From positions 52,215-116,214 of the forward strand of contig CAWCUZ010000003.1 in assembly GCA_963798795.1 (NCBI GenBank): a stretch of DNA of 64,000 bases, in the 5' to 3' direction. Shown one piece after another: positions 52,554 to 60,608 of the stretch (position 1 is the first letter of the stretch; every line of letters starts with the position of its first letter). The position numbers and the translations under genes are program-made. Under the pieces are notes generated by a model that saw only the letters and a program-made list of their open reading frames with translations, was not told where the DNA came from and did not search any database. This DNA is from CAWCUZ01 sp963798795 (lineage in GTDB: Bacteria > Acidobacteriota > Vicinamibacteria > Vicinamibacterales > SCN-69-37).

Positions 52554-52628
52554 GCCTAACGGCCAGGCTTCAGCCGCGGCGGCATCATGATCCTCCGGGC
52601 CGCCGTCGGCTGCAAGCCGTGGTTAGGC
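52554..52628 (-). repeat. attC site of duplicated cassette E, copy 1
   Basis: GCCTAAC ... GTTAGGC, 75 bp; same as 57852-57926. Arms GGCTTCAGCCGCGGCGGC / GCCGCCGTCGGCTGCAAGCC. Confidence 0.92.
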
Positions 52629-53264
52629 GCCGTCTTTCGGAGATTGCCGCCTATGCCGGGCAACGAATGCCTGGAACTGGTTCTGAACCTTCGCCTGGAC
52701 CGGAAAGCGAATGGCTGCGGCAGTGGCAGCCCGGTCGGCAAGTTCGGGTGTGATGACCACGGCTTCTCTGAGCCGTTGCAGGGCGGCGGCAGTGTCATCC
52801 GCCAGGAGGAGCGAATTGATCCGGAGCGACTTCGCGGCGGGACCCGGTTCGATGCTCGGCGTCGGCGGTTCTGCCACGAACACTTCCAATTCGAACGGAC
52901 GCTCCGGATTCCTTGACCCGAATCCGTGGACCAGTTCGTGTCTGAGGTCGTCTGCGAGGATCTTCGACACTTGACGAAAATCGCTCGTGCTGGGGAAGAA
53001 GCCGTCGATGAACCGAATGATGTAGGTGCCGGTGTCAGGGGCATGGCATTCCCCCGGCTGTTCCTTCGATCCGCCTGTAACCAAGAACCCGGCCGCTTCA
53101 CACCCGACCACCGAGAGGAGGGCCAGAGCGAAGTTCAAATGGCCGATTTCCGGTTCTGGCTGAGCTCCAAGGAGGCGTCGCGCCTCGCGCCGAACTGAAT
53201 TCAGGTCAGCCCCGACCGTGCCGAGCAGATTCTCCACCGCCCGGACCGCTTCGGGATTGGCCAT
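52623..53264 (-). CDS. hypothetical HExxH protein, duplicated cassette E copy 1
   Basis: 213 residues: MANPEAVRAVENLLGTVGAD, then a hydrophobic stretch HLNFALALLSVVGCEAAGFL, TGTYIIRFIDGFFPSTSDFR, LADDLRHELVHGFGSRNPER, and a helical tail. HELVH is an HExxH zinc-metallopeptidase-like motif within a plausible helix, but no family is recognised and the third ligand is not obvious. Same protein encoded at 57921-58562. Canonical direction; stop codon in the attC core. Confidence 0.6.
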   Translation of the reverse strand: MANPEAVRAVENLLGTVGADLNSVRREARRLLGAQPEPEIGHLNFALALLSVVGCEAAGFLVTGGSKEQPGECHAPDTGTYIIRFIDGFFPSTSDFRQVSKILADDLRHELVHGFGSRNPERPFELEVFVAEPPTPSIEPGPAAKSLRINSLLLADDTAAALQRLREAVVITPELADRAATAAAIRFPVQAKVQNQFQAFVARHRRQSPKDGA

Positions 53265-53288
53265 GTCGCTCCAGATTTCGTCTCGTGC

Positions 53289-53364
53289 GCCTAACGCCTG
53301 CGGTTCAGCCGCGGCGGCTTCAGGATCCCCACCGGCCGCCGTCGGCTGCAACCGCTTGTTAGAC
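53289..53364 (-). repeat. attC site
   Basis: GCCTAAC ... GTTAGAC, 76 bp; arms TGCGGTTCAGCCGCGGCGGC / GCCGCCGTCGGCTGCAACCGC. Confidence 0.92.
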
Positions 53365-53392
53365 CGCAGGGCTGGGCGTAAAGTGGTACGCA

Positions 53393-53589
53393 TGAAGCTG
53401 GCTTTCGAACTGCCGCCCGCCCAGGCCGAGCGCCTGCAAGAAGGAGGCCGCTCGCCTCGGCGTCACGCCCGACGAGCTGGCCAAGGCCGCGCTGACGAAC
53501 CTGCTGGCAGGTGCAGGACGCCGGACTTCGAGGCCGCCGCTCGCCGGGTGCTCGACAAGAACCGCGAACTCTACCGCCGCTTCGCGTGA
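53393..53589 (+). pseudogene. antitoxin of a Doc-type module, frameshifted
   Basis: Reads MKLAFELPPAQAERLQ, then in a second frame EAARLGVTPDELAKAALTNL, then back to PDFEAAARRVLDKNRELYRR. A short helical antitoxin ending just before the Doc gene. Two indels. Against the canonical direction. Confidence 0.65.
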
Positions 53590-53993
53590 TGCGTTACCTC
53601 TCGCTCGGTGAGGTGGTCAGCCTGCACCAGTGGCTCATCGAGTCGAGCGGCGGGGCCTCCAGGGATCCGGGACCTCGGCCTGTTGGATTCGGCCCTCGCG
53701 CAGCCGAGAGCCACCTTCGACGGGACGTGACCTGCACCCCACCCTGCTAGACAAGGCCGCCGCCCTCGGCGCCTCGCTTGTCCAGAACCACCCGTTCGTC
53801 GACGGCAACAAACGCATCGGCCACGCCGCGATGGCGACATTCCTGCTCTTGAACAATGTCGAGCATCGTCGCGACCACTGACGAGCAAGAGCGACTGATC
53901 CTCGACCTCGCGGCCGCGCACGTCGGACGTCCCGAAGTCGCTGACTGGCTTCGGACGCACACCAGGAAGCTCGGTGCTGATTCTGCGGTCTAA
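53589..53993 (+). pseudogene. doc: Doc-type (Fic fold) toxin, frameshifted
   Basis: Reads MRYLSLGEVVSLHQWLIESS, RDLGLLDSALAQPRATF (other frame), TLLDKAAALGASLVQNHPFV + DGNKRIGHAAMATFLLLNN and, after a further shift, TTDEQERLILDLAAAHVGRP. HPFVDGNKRIGH is the Fic/Doc active site; Doc phosphorylates elongation factor Tu. At least three frame breaks, so not functional as written. Confidence 0.82.
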
Positions 53994-54063
53994 CGCGCGC
54001 GCTCACCCGCGGCCGCTCACCGCTCCTGACAGCGCGGCCGTCGGGTGCAGCGCGATGTTATGC
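53988..54063 (-). repeat. attC site of duplicated cassette B, copy 2
   Basis: GTCTAAC ... GTTATGC, 76 bp; identical inside to 49441-49516. Confidence 0.92.
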
Positions 54064-54321
54064 CGCGATCTCGATCGTTGCGTAGAAGTCGATCTCGCGC
54101 GTCTTCCGTCGAGGCGTAACAGTCCGGTGACTGGGTCGTGGAATCCGGAGCCCATCCTCGCGCATTCCTCGAACGTGAAGCTCGATGGCCCGCTCGATCC
54201 GGCGTAGGGCACTGTCGATCGTCTTGCCTGTCGCAACGCAGCCGGGAAGATCGGGGACGGACGCGCCCCAATCGCTGTCGGGATCGCGGTTGATCCGCAC
54301 GAGGTACTGGAGTGTCTTCAT
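54058..54321 (-). CDS. hicB: HicB-type antitoxin, duplicated cassette B copy 2
   Basis: 87 residues, same protein as 49511-49774. Intact even though its partner hicA is frameshifted in this copy. Confidence 0.92.
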   Translation of the reverse strand: MKTLQYLVRINRDPDSDWGASVPDLPGCVATGKTIDSALRRIERAIELHVRGMREDGLRIPRPSHRTVTPRRKTREIDFYATIEIAA

Positions 54322-54514
54322 GACTTCCGCTCCTTCAGACCGGCCTGGCGTTTCACGGAACTGAGCGTGCCTTTGGGCATGTCGTCGCCGAGATGACCGC
54401 TCCGGTGACTCGGCCGGCCTTGACCGGGTGCTTGAATTGGCGGTGGCTGCCTTCTGTGCTGACCAACGCCCACCCGGCGGCTTCAAGAAGCCGGATCACT
54501 TCGCGAACCTTCAC
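54318..54514 (-). pseudogene. hicA: HicA-type toxin, frameshifted copy (cassette B copy 2)
   Basis: Same sequence as 49771-49968 except for one missing base (GCTCCGGTG instead of GCTCACGGTG near 54402), which breaks the frame after RQFKHPVKAGR. Antitoxin intact, toxin lost. Confidence 0.88.
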
Positions 54515-54584
54515 CTGACGACGCTACCACAACGACCGCGCTGTGCGGGCGATCCGGGACTCGGATTCCCTGATCTTCTTGTCG

Positions 54585-54699
54585 GCATAACGTGCTGCGC
54601 TTCTGCGGCGGGGCCCGCCGAGGCCCGCGCATGCCTTCGTAAAGCTACAGCGCGGTGGGCCGAGGCGCTGGCCCCGACCGCAGCAAGCGCGTGTTAGGT
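54585..54699 (-). repeat. attC site, long type
   Basis: GCATAAC ... GTTAGGT, 115 bp; arms GTGCTGCGCTTCTGCGGCGGGG / CCCCGACCGCAGCAAGCGC. Confidence 0.85.
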
Positions 54700-54740
54700 G
54701 GTGGCCACGGTAGCGCGCCGCCAGTTGCGAGCACGCGCTC

Positions 54741-55229
54741 TCAGTCCTTCTGATCCTCCACGGATGGCTCTGGCGAGCTCATCCCACCGAGGATGAGCCA
54801 CTCGGAACCACGCTTGATCCAGGTATGGGTGAGCCGAGTCGTTGCGGTCGTGACCGTCCCGCTTTCGTTGCTGCCTCCCCAGTGCACGCGGTAGAACAGA
54901 ATCGCCACATCCCCTGCGAAGCGGATCCCCAGACGCTCGATGCGAGGCGCCAACCGCATGGGCGTCGGAAAGAACTCGGCGAGATACTCCGGGCCACGGT
55001 CCTTCCCTGATGGCTCACGCAGGCGACTCGGCCAGCCAAGAAACTGCTCATCCCACAACGACAGAATGGTCTGGTGATCAGCCTCGGCATGCGCCTGGAT
55101 GTACGCCTCCTCAAGGCGCCACAGGTGCTCGGCCACATCGGAGTCCGGTGCAGACCTGCCCGTACAGGAAGCCAGCAGGATTGACCCGAGAGCCACCAGA
55201 ATAGCTGCTCCTGTGTTTTGCTTGGTCAT
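54741..55229 (-). CDS. SnoaL/DUF4440-like lipoprotein
   Basis: 162 residues: lipoprotein signal (VALGSILLASCTGRS), then HLWRLEEAYIQAHAEADHQT, LSLWDEQFLGWPSRL, VAILFYRVHWGGSNESGTVT and TRLTHTWIKRGSEWLILGGM. This order (helix E-x-x-x-x-x-A, W-D, T-W-x-K-x-x-x-x-W) is the NTF2-like DUF4440 fold. Probably a membrane-anchored ligand-binding protein. Canonical direction. Confidence 0.75.
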   Translation of the reverse strand: MTKQNTGAAILVALGSILLASCTGRSAPDSDVAEHLWRLEEAYIQAHAEADHQTILSLWDEQFLGWPSRLREPSGKDRGPEYLAEFFPTPMRLAPRIERLGIRFAGDVAILFYRVHWGGSNESGTVTTATTRLTHTWIKRGSEWLILGGMSSPEPSVEDQKD

Positions 55230-55255
55230 AGGACCTCTTCTGGGTCTCCGGAGCC

Positions 55256-55333
55256 ACCTAACGTGCGCGCTCACCCGCGGCCGTTCTGCCGATCTTAGAC
55301 GTCGCGGCCGTCGGGTGCAGCGCGGGGTTAGAC
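55256..55333 (-). repeat. attC site of duplicated cassette C, copy 2
   Basis: ACCTAAC ... GTTAGAC, 78 bp. Confidence 0.92.
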
Positions 55334-55375
55334 AGCGGCCCACCCACGACGGTATTGTAGGTCCGAGGATTCTCC

Positions 55376-55591
55376 ATGCATAACGAGTTCACCGCCGTCT
55401 TCGAACGCGATGGCGAGTGGTACGTCGCGTATTCCCCGGAAATTCCCGGCGCGAACGGCCAAGGCCGGACCAAGGATGAAGCGCGCCAGAGCTTGGCGGA
55501 GGCCATTGCCCTGATTCTTGAGGACCGCCGCGAGGATGGTCTCCGAGGCGTGCCGCCCGATGCCGAGCGTGGAACGGTGACCGTCCGGTGA
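55376..55591 (+). CDS. hicB: HicB-type antitoxin, duplicated cassette C copy 2
   Basis: 71 residues, identical to 49026-49241. Against the canonical direction. Confidence 0.9.
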   Translation: MHNEFTAVFERDGEWYVAYSPEIPGANGQGRTKDEARQSLAEAIALILEDRREDGLRGVPPDAERGTVTVR

Positions 55592-55776
55592 AACGCAGCA
55601 CGCTGCTGCAGCACCTTCGAAAACACGGCTGCGTCCTCAAGCGCGAAGGTGGTTCCCACTCACTGTGGACCAATCCAGCCACCGGTGCGGTCGAAGCGGT
55701 GCCGCGCCACACTGAAATCGGCAACAACCTCGCCAGGAAGATCTGCCGCGGCCTGAGCATTCCTGAAATCGGCTAG
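55588..55776 (+). CDS. hicA: HicA-type toxin, duplicated cassette C copy 2
   Basis: 62 residues, identical to 49238-49426; intact. Confidence 0.92.
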   Translation: MKRSTLLQHLRKHGCVLKREGGSHSLWTNPATGAVEAVPRHTEIGNNLARKICRGLSIPEIG

Positions 55777-55872
55777 CGGCCCGCGCCGCTGTCTAACGTG
55801 CCAAATGAGCCGCGCGCCGCGGCGACATGATGGCACGACACGTGCGGCGCGTCGGCTCCATTTGGTGGTTAG

Positions 55873-57302
55873 TACTATTTTGTCAGATCGCCGACTCGCC
55901 GAGCGATCCAGCAGTGATCTGATTTGAGGACATTGTACGTGAGCAAAGGATTGGGTATGCTGCGCGCCAGTGCTCGATCAGAGCGGGTGGCCGCGCGTGC
56001 GCCGGTTGCTGCGGTATCTCGAGCAGTTCAGGGGCTGCTTCAGTACCCGGTTGCAGTCGGTGTCGCTCCGACGGTACCTGCAGGGGCTGCTGGGCGACAG
56101 CCCGCGCAAGTCGATGCAGGCCATGCTGACGCGGGTCACCGACCCGGGCCACTATCAAACGTTTCAGCATTTCATCACGCACGCCACGTGGGACTGGCAG
56201 CCGGTGTGGCGACGTCTGCTGGAGTTGATGCCGGCGCGCGAGGGGCTGCTGGTGATCGACGACACGAGTTTTCCGAAACAGGGGAAGCACTCGGTCGGGG
56301 TGGCGCGCCAGTATTGCGGGGCGTTGGGCAAGATTGCCAATTGTCAGGTAGCCACCACGGCGCTGCTCTGGGCCAAGGGACGGGCGTGGATGCTGGGCGC
56401 CGCGCTGTATCTGCCGAAGGAGTGGACGCGCGATCGCGCGCGGTGCGAGCGAGCGCACATCTCCACGCCCATCCGCTTTCAAGAAAAATGGCGACTAGCG
56501 CTCACGCTGCTGCGTCGGGCCCGGGCCTCCGGACTCACCTTCACCGCCGTCCTGGCCGACGCGGCCTATGGCGACGTGACGGTCTTTCGCGAGGCGTTGC
56601 ATCGGCTGAATCTGCCCTATGCGCTCGGGATGTCGGCGCACCTGACCGTCTTCCGGGGCACGCCGCGCGTCGGGCGCCCGCCGCGCGCCGCTCGGCGGGG
56701 GCGGCCCGCGACGCGGTTCCATCTGCTCGACGACGTCAAACCCATCGCCGTGAAGACACTGGCGGCGGCGCTGCCAGCGCGGGCCTGGCGCCGCATCACG
56801 TGGCACAACGAACAGCAGTCGACCCGCTGGCGTGCCGAATTCGCCGCCGTACGCGTGACACCGGCGCACGCGTGGCGGCACGGCCATCTCCTGCCAGAAA
56901 TCTGGTTGCTCGTGCAACGGCCGCTGGGCAGCCGCACCGTGGCCAAGTATTTCTTCGTGCATCTGCCCGCCACCACCGCGCTCCGACGCCTCGTGTGGAT
57001 CGCGCATCAGCGGTGGGCCATCGAGCAGCAGTACCAGCAGCTCAAAGACGAACTCGGCCTCGACCACTTCGAAGGCCGCAGCTACCCTGGCTGGAACCGC
57101 CATGTCGTGCTCACGGCGGTCGCCTACACGTTCTTGCAGCAGGAGCGCTCGCACACGCGCGGTCGACCGCTCACGTTCCCGGCGGTTCGCGCCCTGGTCT
57201 GCGAGATCTTCACGGCGTTGTACTTCGCCGCGAACCCGAAGCAGCTGGACTACATCATTCAGCTCCGCCGGCACCTACCGCTGCGGATCTGACAAAGTAG
57301 TA
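55873..57302 (+). mobile_element. IS701-family insertion sequence in an attC core
   Basis: 1430 bp. Inverted ends TACTATTTTGTCAGATC (left) and, reverse strand of the right end, TACTACTTTGTCAGATC. TTAG is duplicated on both sides (55869-55872, 57303-57306), matching the 4-bp YTAR target duplications typical of IS701. One intact transposase. Confidence 0.9.
55970..57292 (+). CDS. IS701-family DDE transposase
   Basis: 440 residues, uninterrupted. Motifs: AREGLLVIDDTSFPKQGKHS (first Asp) then VGVARQYCGALGKIANCQVA, FTAVLADAAYGDVTVFREAL (second Asp), and WAIEQQYQQLKDELGLDHFE (catalytic Glu region), ending with GRSYPGWNRHVVLTAVAYTF. This is the IS701/IS4-superfamily order. It is the only one of the three array transposases without a frameshift. 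Confidence 0.92.
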   Translation: MLDQSGWPRVRRLLRYLEQFRGCFSTRLQSVSLRRYLQGLLGDSPRKSMQAMLTRVTDPGHYQTFQHFITHATWDWQPVWRRLLELMPAREGLLVIDDTSFPKQGKHSVGVARQYCGALGKIANCQVATTALLWAKGRAWMLGAALYLPKEWTRDRARCERAHISTPIRFQEKWRLALTLLRRARASGLTFTAVLADAAYGDVTVFREALHRLNLPYALGMSAHLTVFRGTPRVGRPPRAARRGRPATRFHLLDDVKPIAVKTLAAALPARAWRRITWHNEQQSTRWRAEFAAVRVTPAHAWRHGHLLPEIWLLVQRPLGSRTVAKYFFVHLPATTALRRLVWIAHQRWAIEQQYQQLKDELGLDHFEGRSYPGWNRHVVLTAVAYTFLQQERSHTRGRPLTFPAVRALVCEIFTALYFAANPKQLDYIIQLRRHLPLRI

Positions 57303-57321
57303 TTAGGCAGCCTGCCCGCTA

Positions 57322-57828
57322 TCATGAACACTTCGCGACAAGCCTGCTTAACTCGCGCCACCCGTACCCCCCGTGGAACTCGCCCTTGTCACCGTAGAGG
57401 CGTTCCGCCCCGAACGCTTCATAGAACCCATTCGACGGATTCGTTGCGTCACCGAACAGCAGCATCGAGGTCACGCCCCGTTCCACAAACCGACCGGCTA
57501 CAGCGCAGAGAAGCCGTCGCCCGAGCCCTTGACGCTGGATCCGCCGCAGCAGGTAGATCTTGTTGAGTTCGCCCGCATAGCCGGGCACTCCGCCGTCGTG
57601 AGGAGTACCTTTCGCGAAACCAACCAACTCGCCACGATCATCTTCGACGACGAAGCAGAACCAACTGCCATCATGGCGGTTGAAGGCCTCGCGCCACTGC
57701 CCTTCTCTCAGCTCGTACGACGGGCCGCCCGGCTGGCCACCACGATGAGTCTCGTTGAAGGTTTGGACGTGCACCCGGGCCAGTGCCGGGATGTCCGCCT
57801 CGCGCGCGTCTCGGAGATGAAATGTCAT
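57322..57828 (-). CDS. GNAT family N-acetyltransferase
   Basis: 168 residues: MTFHLRDAREADIPALARVH, WFCFVVEDDRGELVGFAKGT, ELNKIYLLRRIQRQGLGRRL (acetyl-CoA-binding R/Q-x-x-G-x-G/A), and SNGFYEAFGAERLYGDKGEF. Substrate unknown; such cassettes are frequent in integrons. Canonical direction. Confidence 0.92.
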   Translation of the reverse strand: MTFHLRDAREADIPALARVHVQTFNETHRGGQPGGPSYELREGQWREAFNRHDGSWFCFVVEDDRGELVGFAKGTPHDGGVPGYAGELNKIYLLRRIQRQGLGRRLLCAVAGRFVERGVTSMLLFGDATNPSNGFYEAFGAERLYGDKGEFHGGYGWRELSRLVAKCS

Positions 57829-57851
57829 GCCGCCGGATTTCCTTGATGACT

Positions 57852-57926
57852 GCCTAACGGCCAGGCTTCAGCCGCGGCGGCATCATGATCCTCCGGGCCG
57901 CCGTCGGCTGCAAGCCGTGGTTAGGC
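57852..57926 (-). repeat. attC site of duplicated cassette E, copy 2
   Basis: GCCTAAC ... GTTAGGC, 75 bp; identical to 52554-52628. Confidence 0.92.
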
Positions 57927-58562
57927 GCCGTCTTTCGGAGATTGCCGCCTATGCCGGGCAACGAATGCCTGGAACTGGTTCTGAACCTTCGCCTGGACCG
58001 GAAAGCGAATGGCTGCGGCAGTGGCAGCCCGGTCGGCAAGTTCGGGTGTGATGACCACGGCTTCTCTGAGCCGTTGCAGGGCGGCGGCAGTGTCATCCGC
58101 CAGGAGGAGCGAATTGATCCGGAGCGACTTCGCGGCGGGACCCGGTTCGATGCTCGGCGTCGGCGGTTCTGCCACGAACACTTCCAATTCGAACGGACGC
58201 TCCGGATTCCTTGACCCGAATCCGTGGACCAGTTCGTGTCTGAGGTCGTCTGCGAGGATCTTCGACACTTGACGAAAATCGCTCGTGCTGGGGAAGAAGC
58301 CGTCGATGAACCGAATGATGTAGGTGCCGGTGTCAGGGGCATGGCATTCCCCCGGCTGTTCCTTCGATCCGCCTGTAACCAAGAACCCGGCCGCTTCACA
58401 CCCGACCACCGAGAGGAGGGCCAGAGCGAAGTTCAAATGGCCGATTTCCGGTTCTGGCTGAGCTCCAAGGAGGCGTCGCGCCTCGCGCCGAACTGAATTC
58501 AGGTCAGCCCCGACCGTGCCGAGCAGATTCTCCACCGCCCGGACCGCTTCGGGATTGGCCAT
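57921..58562 (-). CDS. hypothetical HExxH protein, duplicated cassette E copy 2
   Basis: 213 residues, same protein as 52623-53264 (HELVH motif at about residue 111). Here it lies beside duplicated cassette D. Confidence 0.6.
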   Translation of the reverse strand: MANPEAVRAVENLLGTVGADLNSVRREARRLLGAQPEPEIGHLNFALALLSVVGCEAAGFLVTGGSKEQPGECHAPDTGTYIIRFIDGFFPSTSDFRQVSKILADDLRHELVHGFGSRNPERPFELEVFVAEPPTPSIEPGPAAKSLRINSLLLADDTAAALQRLREAVVITPELADRAATAAAIRFPVQAKVQNQFQAFVARHRRQSPKDGA

Positions 58563-58586
58563 GTCGCTCCAGATTTCGTCTCGTGC

Positions 58587-58663
58587 GCCTAACGGCCACG
58601 GCTCACCCGCGGCCGCTCCACGTTCTTGACGGTGCGGCCGTCGGGTGCAGCCGCTGGTTAGCC
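58587..58663 (-). repeat. attC site of duplicated cassette D, copy 2
   Basis: GCCTAAC ... GTTAGCC, 77 bp. Confidence 0.92.
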
Positions 58664-58706
58664 AGCCCTGCAAATGCTACATTACCGCCGAGGCCCGCCC
58701 GTGAGC

Positions 58707-58913
58707 ATGACTTTCGATATCGAGATCGACCGCGAGGACGACGGCCGCTGGATGGCCGACGTCCAGGCTCTGCCTGGCGTCATGGCGTACGGTGCGACTC
58801 GCGATGAAGCTGTCGCGCGGGTCCAGGCCCTGGCCCTGCGCGTGCTCGCCGAGCGGCTCGAACATGCCGAGGCCCCGGCCGAACTGCTCAACGTCACGTT
58901 CCGCGCCGCATGA
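58707..58913 (+). CDS. hicB: HicB-type antitoxin, duplicated cassette D copy 2
   Basis: 68 residues, identical to 48476-48682. Against the canonical direction. Confidence 0.87.
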   Translation: MTFDIEIDREDDGRWMADVQALPGVMAYGATRDEAVARVQALALRVLAERLEHAEAPAELLNVTFRAA

Positions 58914-59122
58914 GTCGTTGGCCGGCCTCCAAGGCACGCCGCGTTCTCACTGCGCTCCTGAACATTGGCTGGCAAATCAAGCGCCAATCCGGATCGCACC
59001 GAACACTGAGCCGCGCCGGGTGGGATGACTTCGTCTTCGCCTTCCATGAGGGCGAGGAGATTGGCCCAAAGATGCTGGCGCGAATCGCTCGCAGAACCGG
59101 CCTCTCACCCGGCGACTTGTAG
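58910..59122 (+). CDS. hicA: HicA-type toxin, duplicated cassette D copy 2 (intact)
   Basis: 70 residues: MSRWPASKARRVLTALLNIG, KRQSGSHRTLSRAGWDDFVF, EGEEIGPKMLARIARRTGLS + PGDL. Complete, unlike the copy at 48679. Confidence 0.9.
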   Translation: MSRWPASKARRVLTALLNIGWQIKRQSGSHRTLSRAGWDDFVFAFHEGEEIGPKMLARIARRTGLSPGDL

Positions 59123-59137
59123 CCGCCCCTCTTGTCT

Positions 59138-59242
59138 GGCTAACGCCCGCGTTCAGCTGCGAGCGGCTCTTCCACAAGATGTCGCGCGCGCAGGCGCGCG
59201 ACCACGAGCACGCCGCTCGTCAGCTGCAACGCGAGGTTAGCC
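59138..59242 (-). repeat. attC site
   Basis: GGCTAAC ... GTTAGCC, 105 bp; arms GTTCAGCTGCGAGCGGC / GCCGCTCGTCAGCTGCAAC. Confidence 0.92.
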
Positions 59243-59846
59243 AGCCCATTCCACTTGACAGCCGGGGTGCGCCGGACCAAGGCGATTCAAGCATTCCCGA
59301 AATAGCGCCGCCTCGTTTGGCAGGCGTTCCTCGAAACGCGCCCAGCCAACGATCCGCAGCGTCTCCGGCAAGGGTGCACTGTCCGATTCTCCGAAGCAAT
59401 CATTGAAGGCGTCCCAGTTCATGCCGTAGTAGCTCGGAAAACCGAGCTTGTCGGACAACAGCCCATGGAGGGCCCGAGCATCCGGCACCGTTGAGACGTC
59501 GACGACTACGACGGAGACTTTCGCTCGGGTACTCCGCGACTGCCCGCCAAATCTCGTCTGCGAGCGACCCATAGGCCTCACGTGGCCCGCAGGTGGGCTC
59601 ACCGACCATCCGTGAGAACTCCTCATGCACAACGCCTGCGATCTCCTCAGGTCCACGCGAACGAGCTACGCGCGGCACGATGGCACTGATCTCGCCCGAG
59701 TACTCGTCGCCTGGCGCACCCAGCTTGAGCAGACCAACGGGATCGGCATGGTCTATCGCTTTCGCGACAGATTCGAATAGCTGAGCGTACGGCGACCCCG
59801 GTTCGTACCGGTCAAGACCGAGCGTGATGGGACGTTCTGGCACCAT
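59237..59846 (-). pseudogene. barstar-like inhibitor with an N-terminal DUF1871-like region, frame change between
   Basis: The first frame (59846 to about 59530) reads MVPERPITLGLDRYEPGSPY, DPVGLLKLGAPGDEYSGEIS and ADEIWRAVAEYPSE: the G-A-P-x-D-E-Y pattern of small acidic DUF1871-like proteins. The second frame reads VSVVVVDVSTVPDARALHGL, LSDKLGFPSYYGMNWDAFND: barstar, the family of ribonuclease inhibitors. Either a fusion broken by one base near 59525 or two overlapping genes (ATG at 59575). No barnase-like nuclease lies beside it. Canonical direction. Confidence 0.7.
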
Positions 59847-59862
59847 GATCAGACATTTGTCT

Positions 59863-59968
59863 GGCTAACGCCCGCGTTCAGCTGCGAGCGGCTCTTCCAA
59901 AACGACGTCGCGCGCGAAGGCGCGCGACCACAAGCCCGCCGCTCGTCAGCTGCAACGCGATGTTAGGC
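59863..59968 (-). repeat. attC site
   Basis: GGCTAAC ... GTTAGGC, 106 bp; closely related to 59138-59242 (same arms, changed loop). Confidence 0.92.
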
Positions 59969-60011
59969 GGCGCTGTCCCAAGCGATCAAGTGACCAGCAG
60001 AGGCCGTCCCC

Positions 60012-60581
60012 TCAGTACACCCAGGGAACGATGCGCTTCGTCGTCTGCTCGTATTGTGCGTAAGCTGGTCCGAACGTCTCCTGAAGAACGGCCTCCTCGA
60101 CGTGCATCCGATAGCCGAGCGCGACTAGATAGGGCAGAACGCTGCATGCCAGGGTCCACCAGTTCGAGAACGCCACTCCGAGACCGGTGTAAGCAAGCAG
60201 AGAGCCGGCATACGCAGGATGACGAAGTCGCGAATAGAGCCCAGTGCGTATGAATGTGTGACCTTCTCGAATCTGGACGCGACCCGTGAAAAAGACGCCC
60301 AAGGTGTGCATGGCCGTCCAACGAACAGCGATGCCGGCGAACATGAGTCCCACACCGAATAACTGGAAAGGAGCACCGGCACCATCGATGCGTCCAAAGC
60401 CAAGGAAGCCGACCAGTATGCCGACCAACCGAAAGGCGTGCGCCGCATTCAAGGCCAACAACGATCCCTTGTCCCGATCGCGTGACGGAATCGCCCGATG
60501 CGGACGGGCCAGCTCAATGGCCGTCCAGACACCCCAGACCGCAGCAGCAGCGCCGGCAAAGGGCACGCTATCGCTCGGCAT
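60012..60581 (-). CDS. isoprenylcysteine carboxyl methyltransferase (ICMT)-like membrane protein
   Basis: 189 residues with about five membrane helices. The C-terminal signature TGLYSRLRHPAYAGSLLAYT and HVEEAVLQETFGPAYAQYEQ is the ICMT/PEMT SAM-binding region (R-H-P-x-Y-x-G, E-E-x-x-L-x-x-x-F-G). Substrate in bacteria is unknown. Canonical direction. Confidence 0.87.
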   Translation of the reverse strand: MPSDSVPFAGAAAAVWGVWTAIELARPHRAIPSRDRDKGSLLALNAAHAFRLVGILVGFLGFGRIDGAGAPFQLFGVGLMFAGIAVRWTAMHTLGVFFTGRVQIREGHTFIRTGLYSRLRHPAYAGSLLAYTGLGVAFSNWWTLACSVLPYLVALGYRMHVEEAVLQETFGPAYAQYEQTTKRIVPWVY

Positions 60582-60608
60582 GCTGATCTCTCTCCTTCCC
60601 CTCGGGCC

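Larger units (their letters stand above)
55791..57309 (-). repeat. attC site interrupted by an IS701-family element
   Basis: GTCTAAC at 55791, arms GCCAAATGAGCCGCGCGCCGC / GCGGCGCGTCGGCTCCATTTGG, then GTTAG|IS|TTAGGC. Removing the element and one TTAG restores GTTAGGC. Confidence 0.88.
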
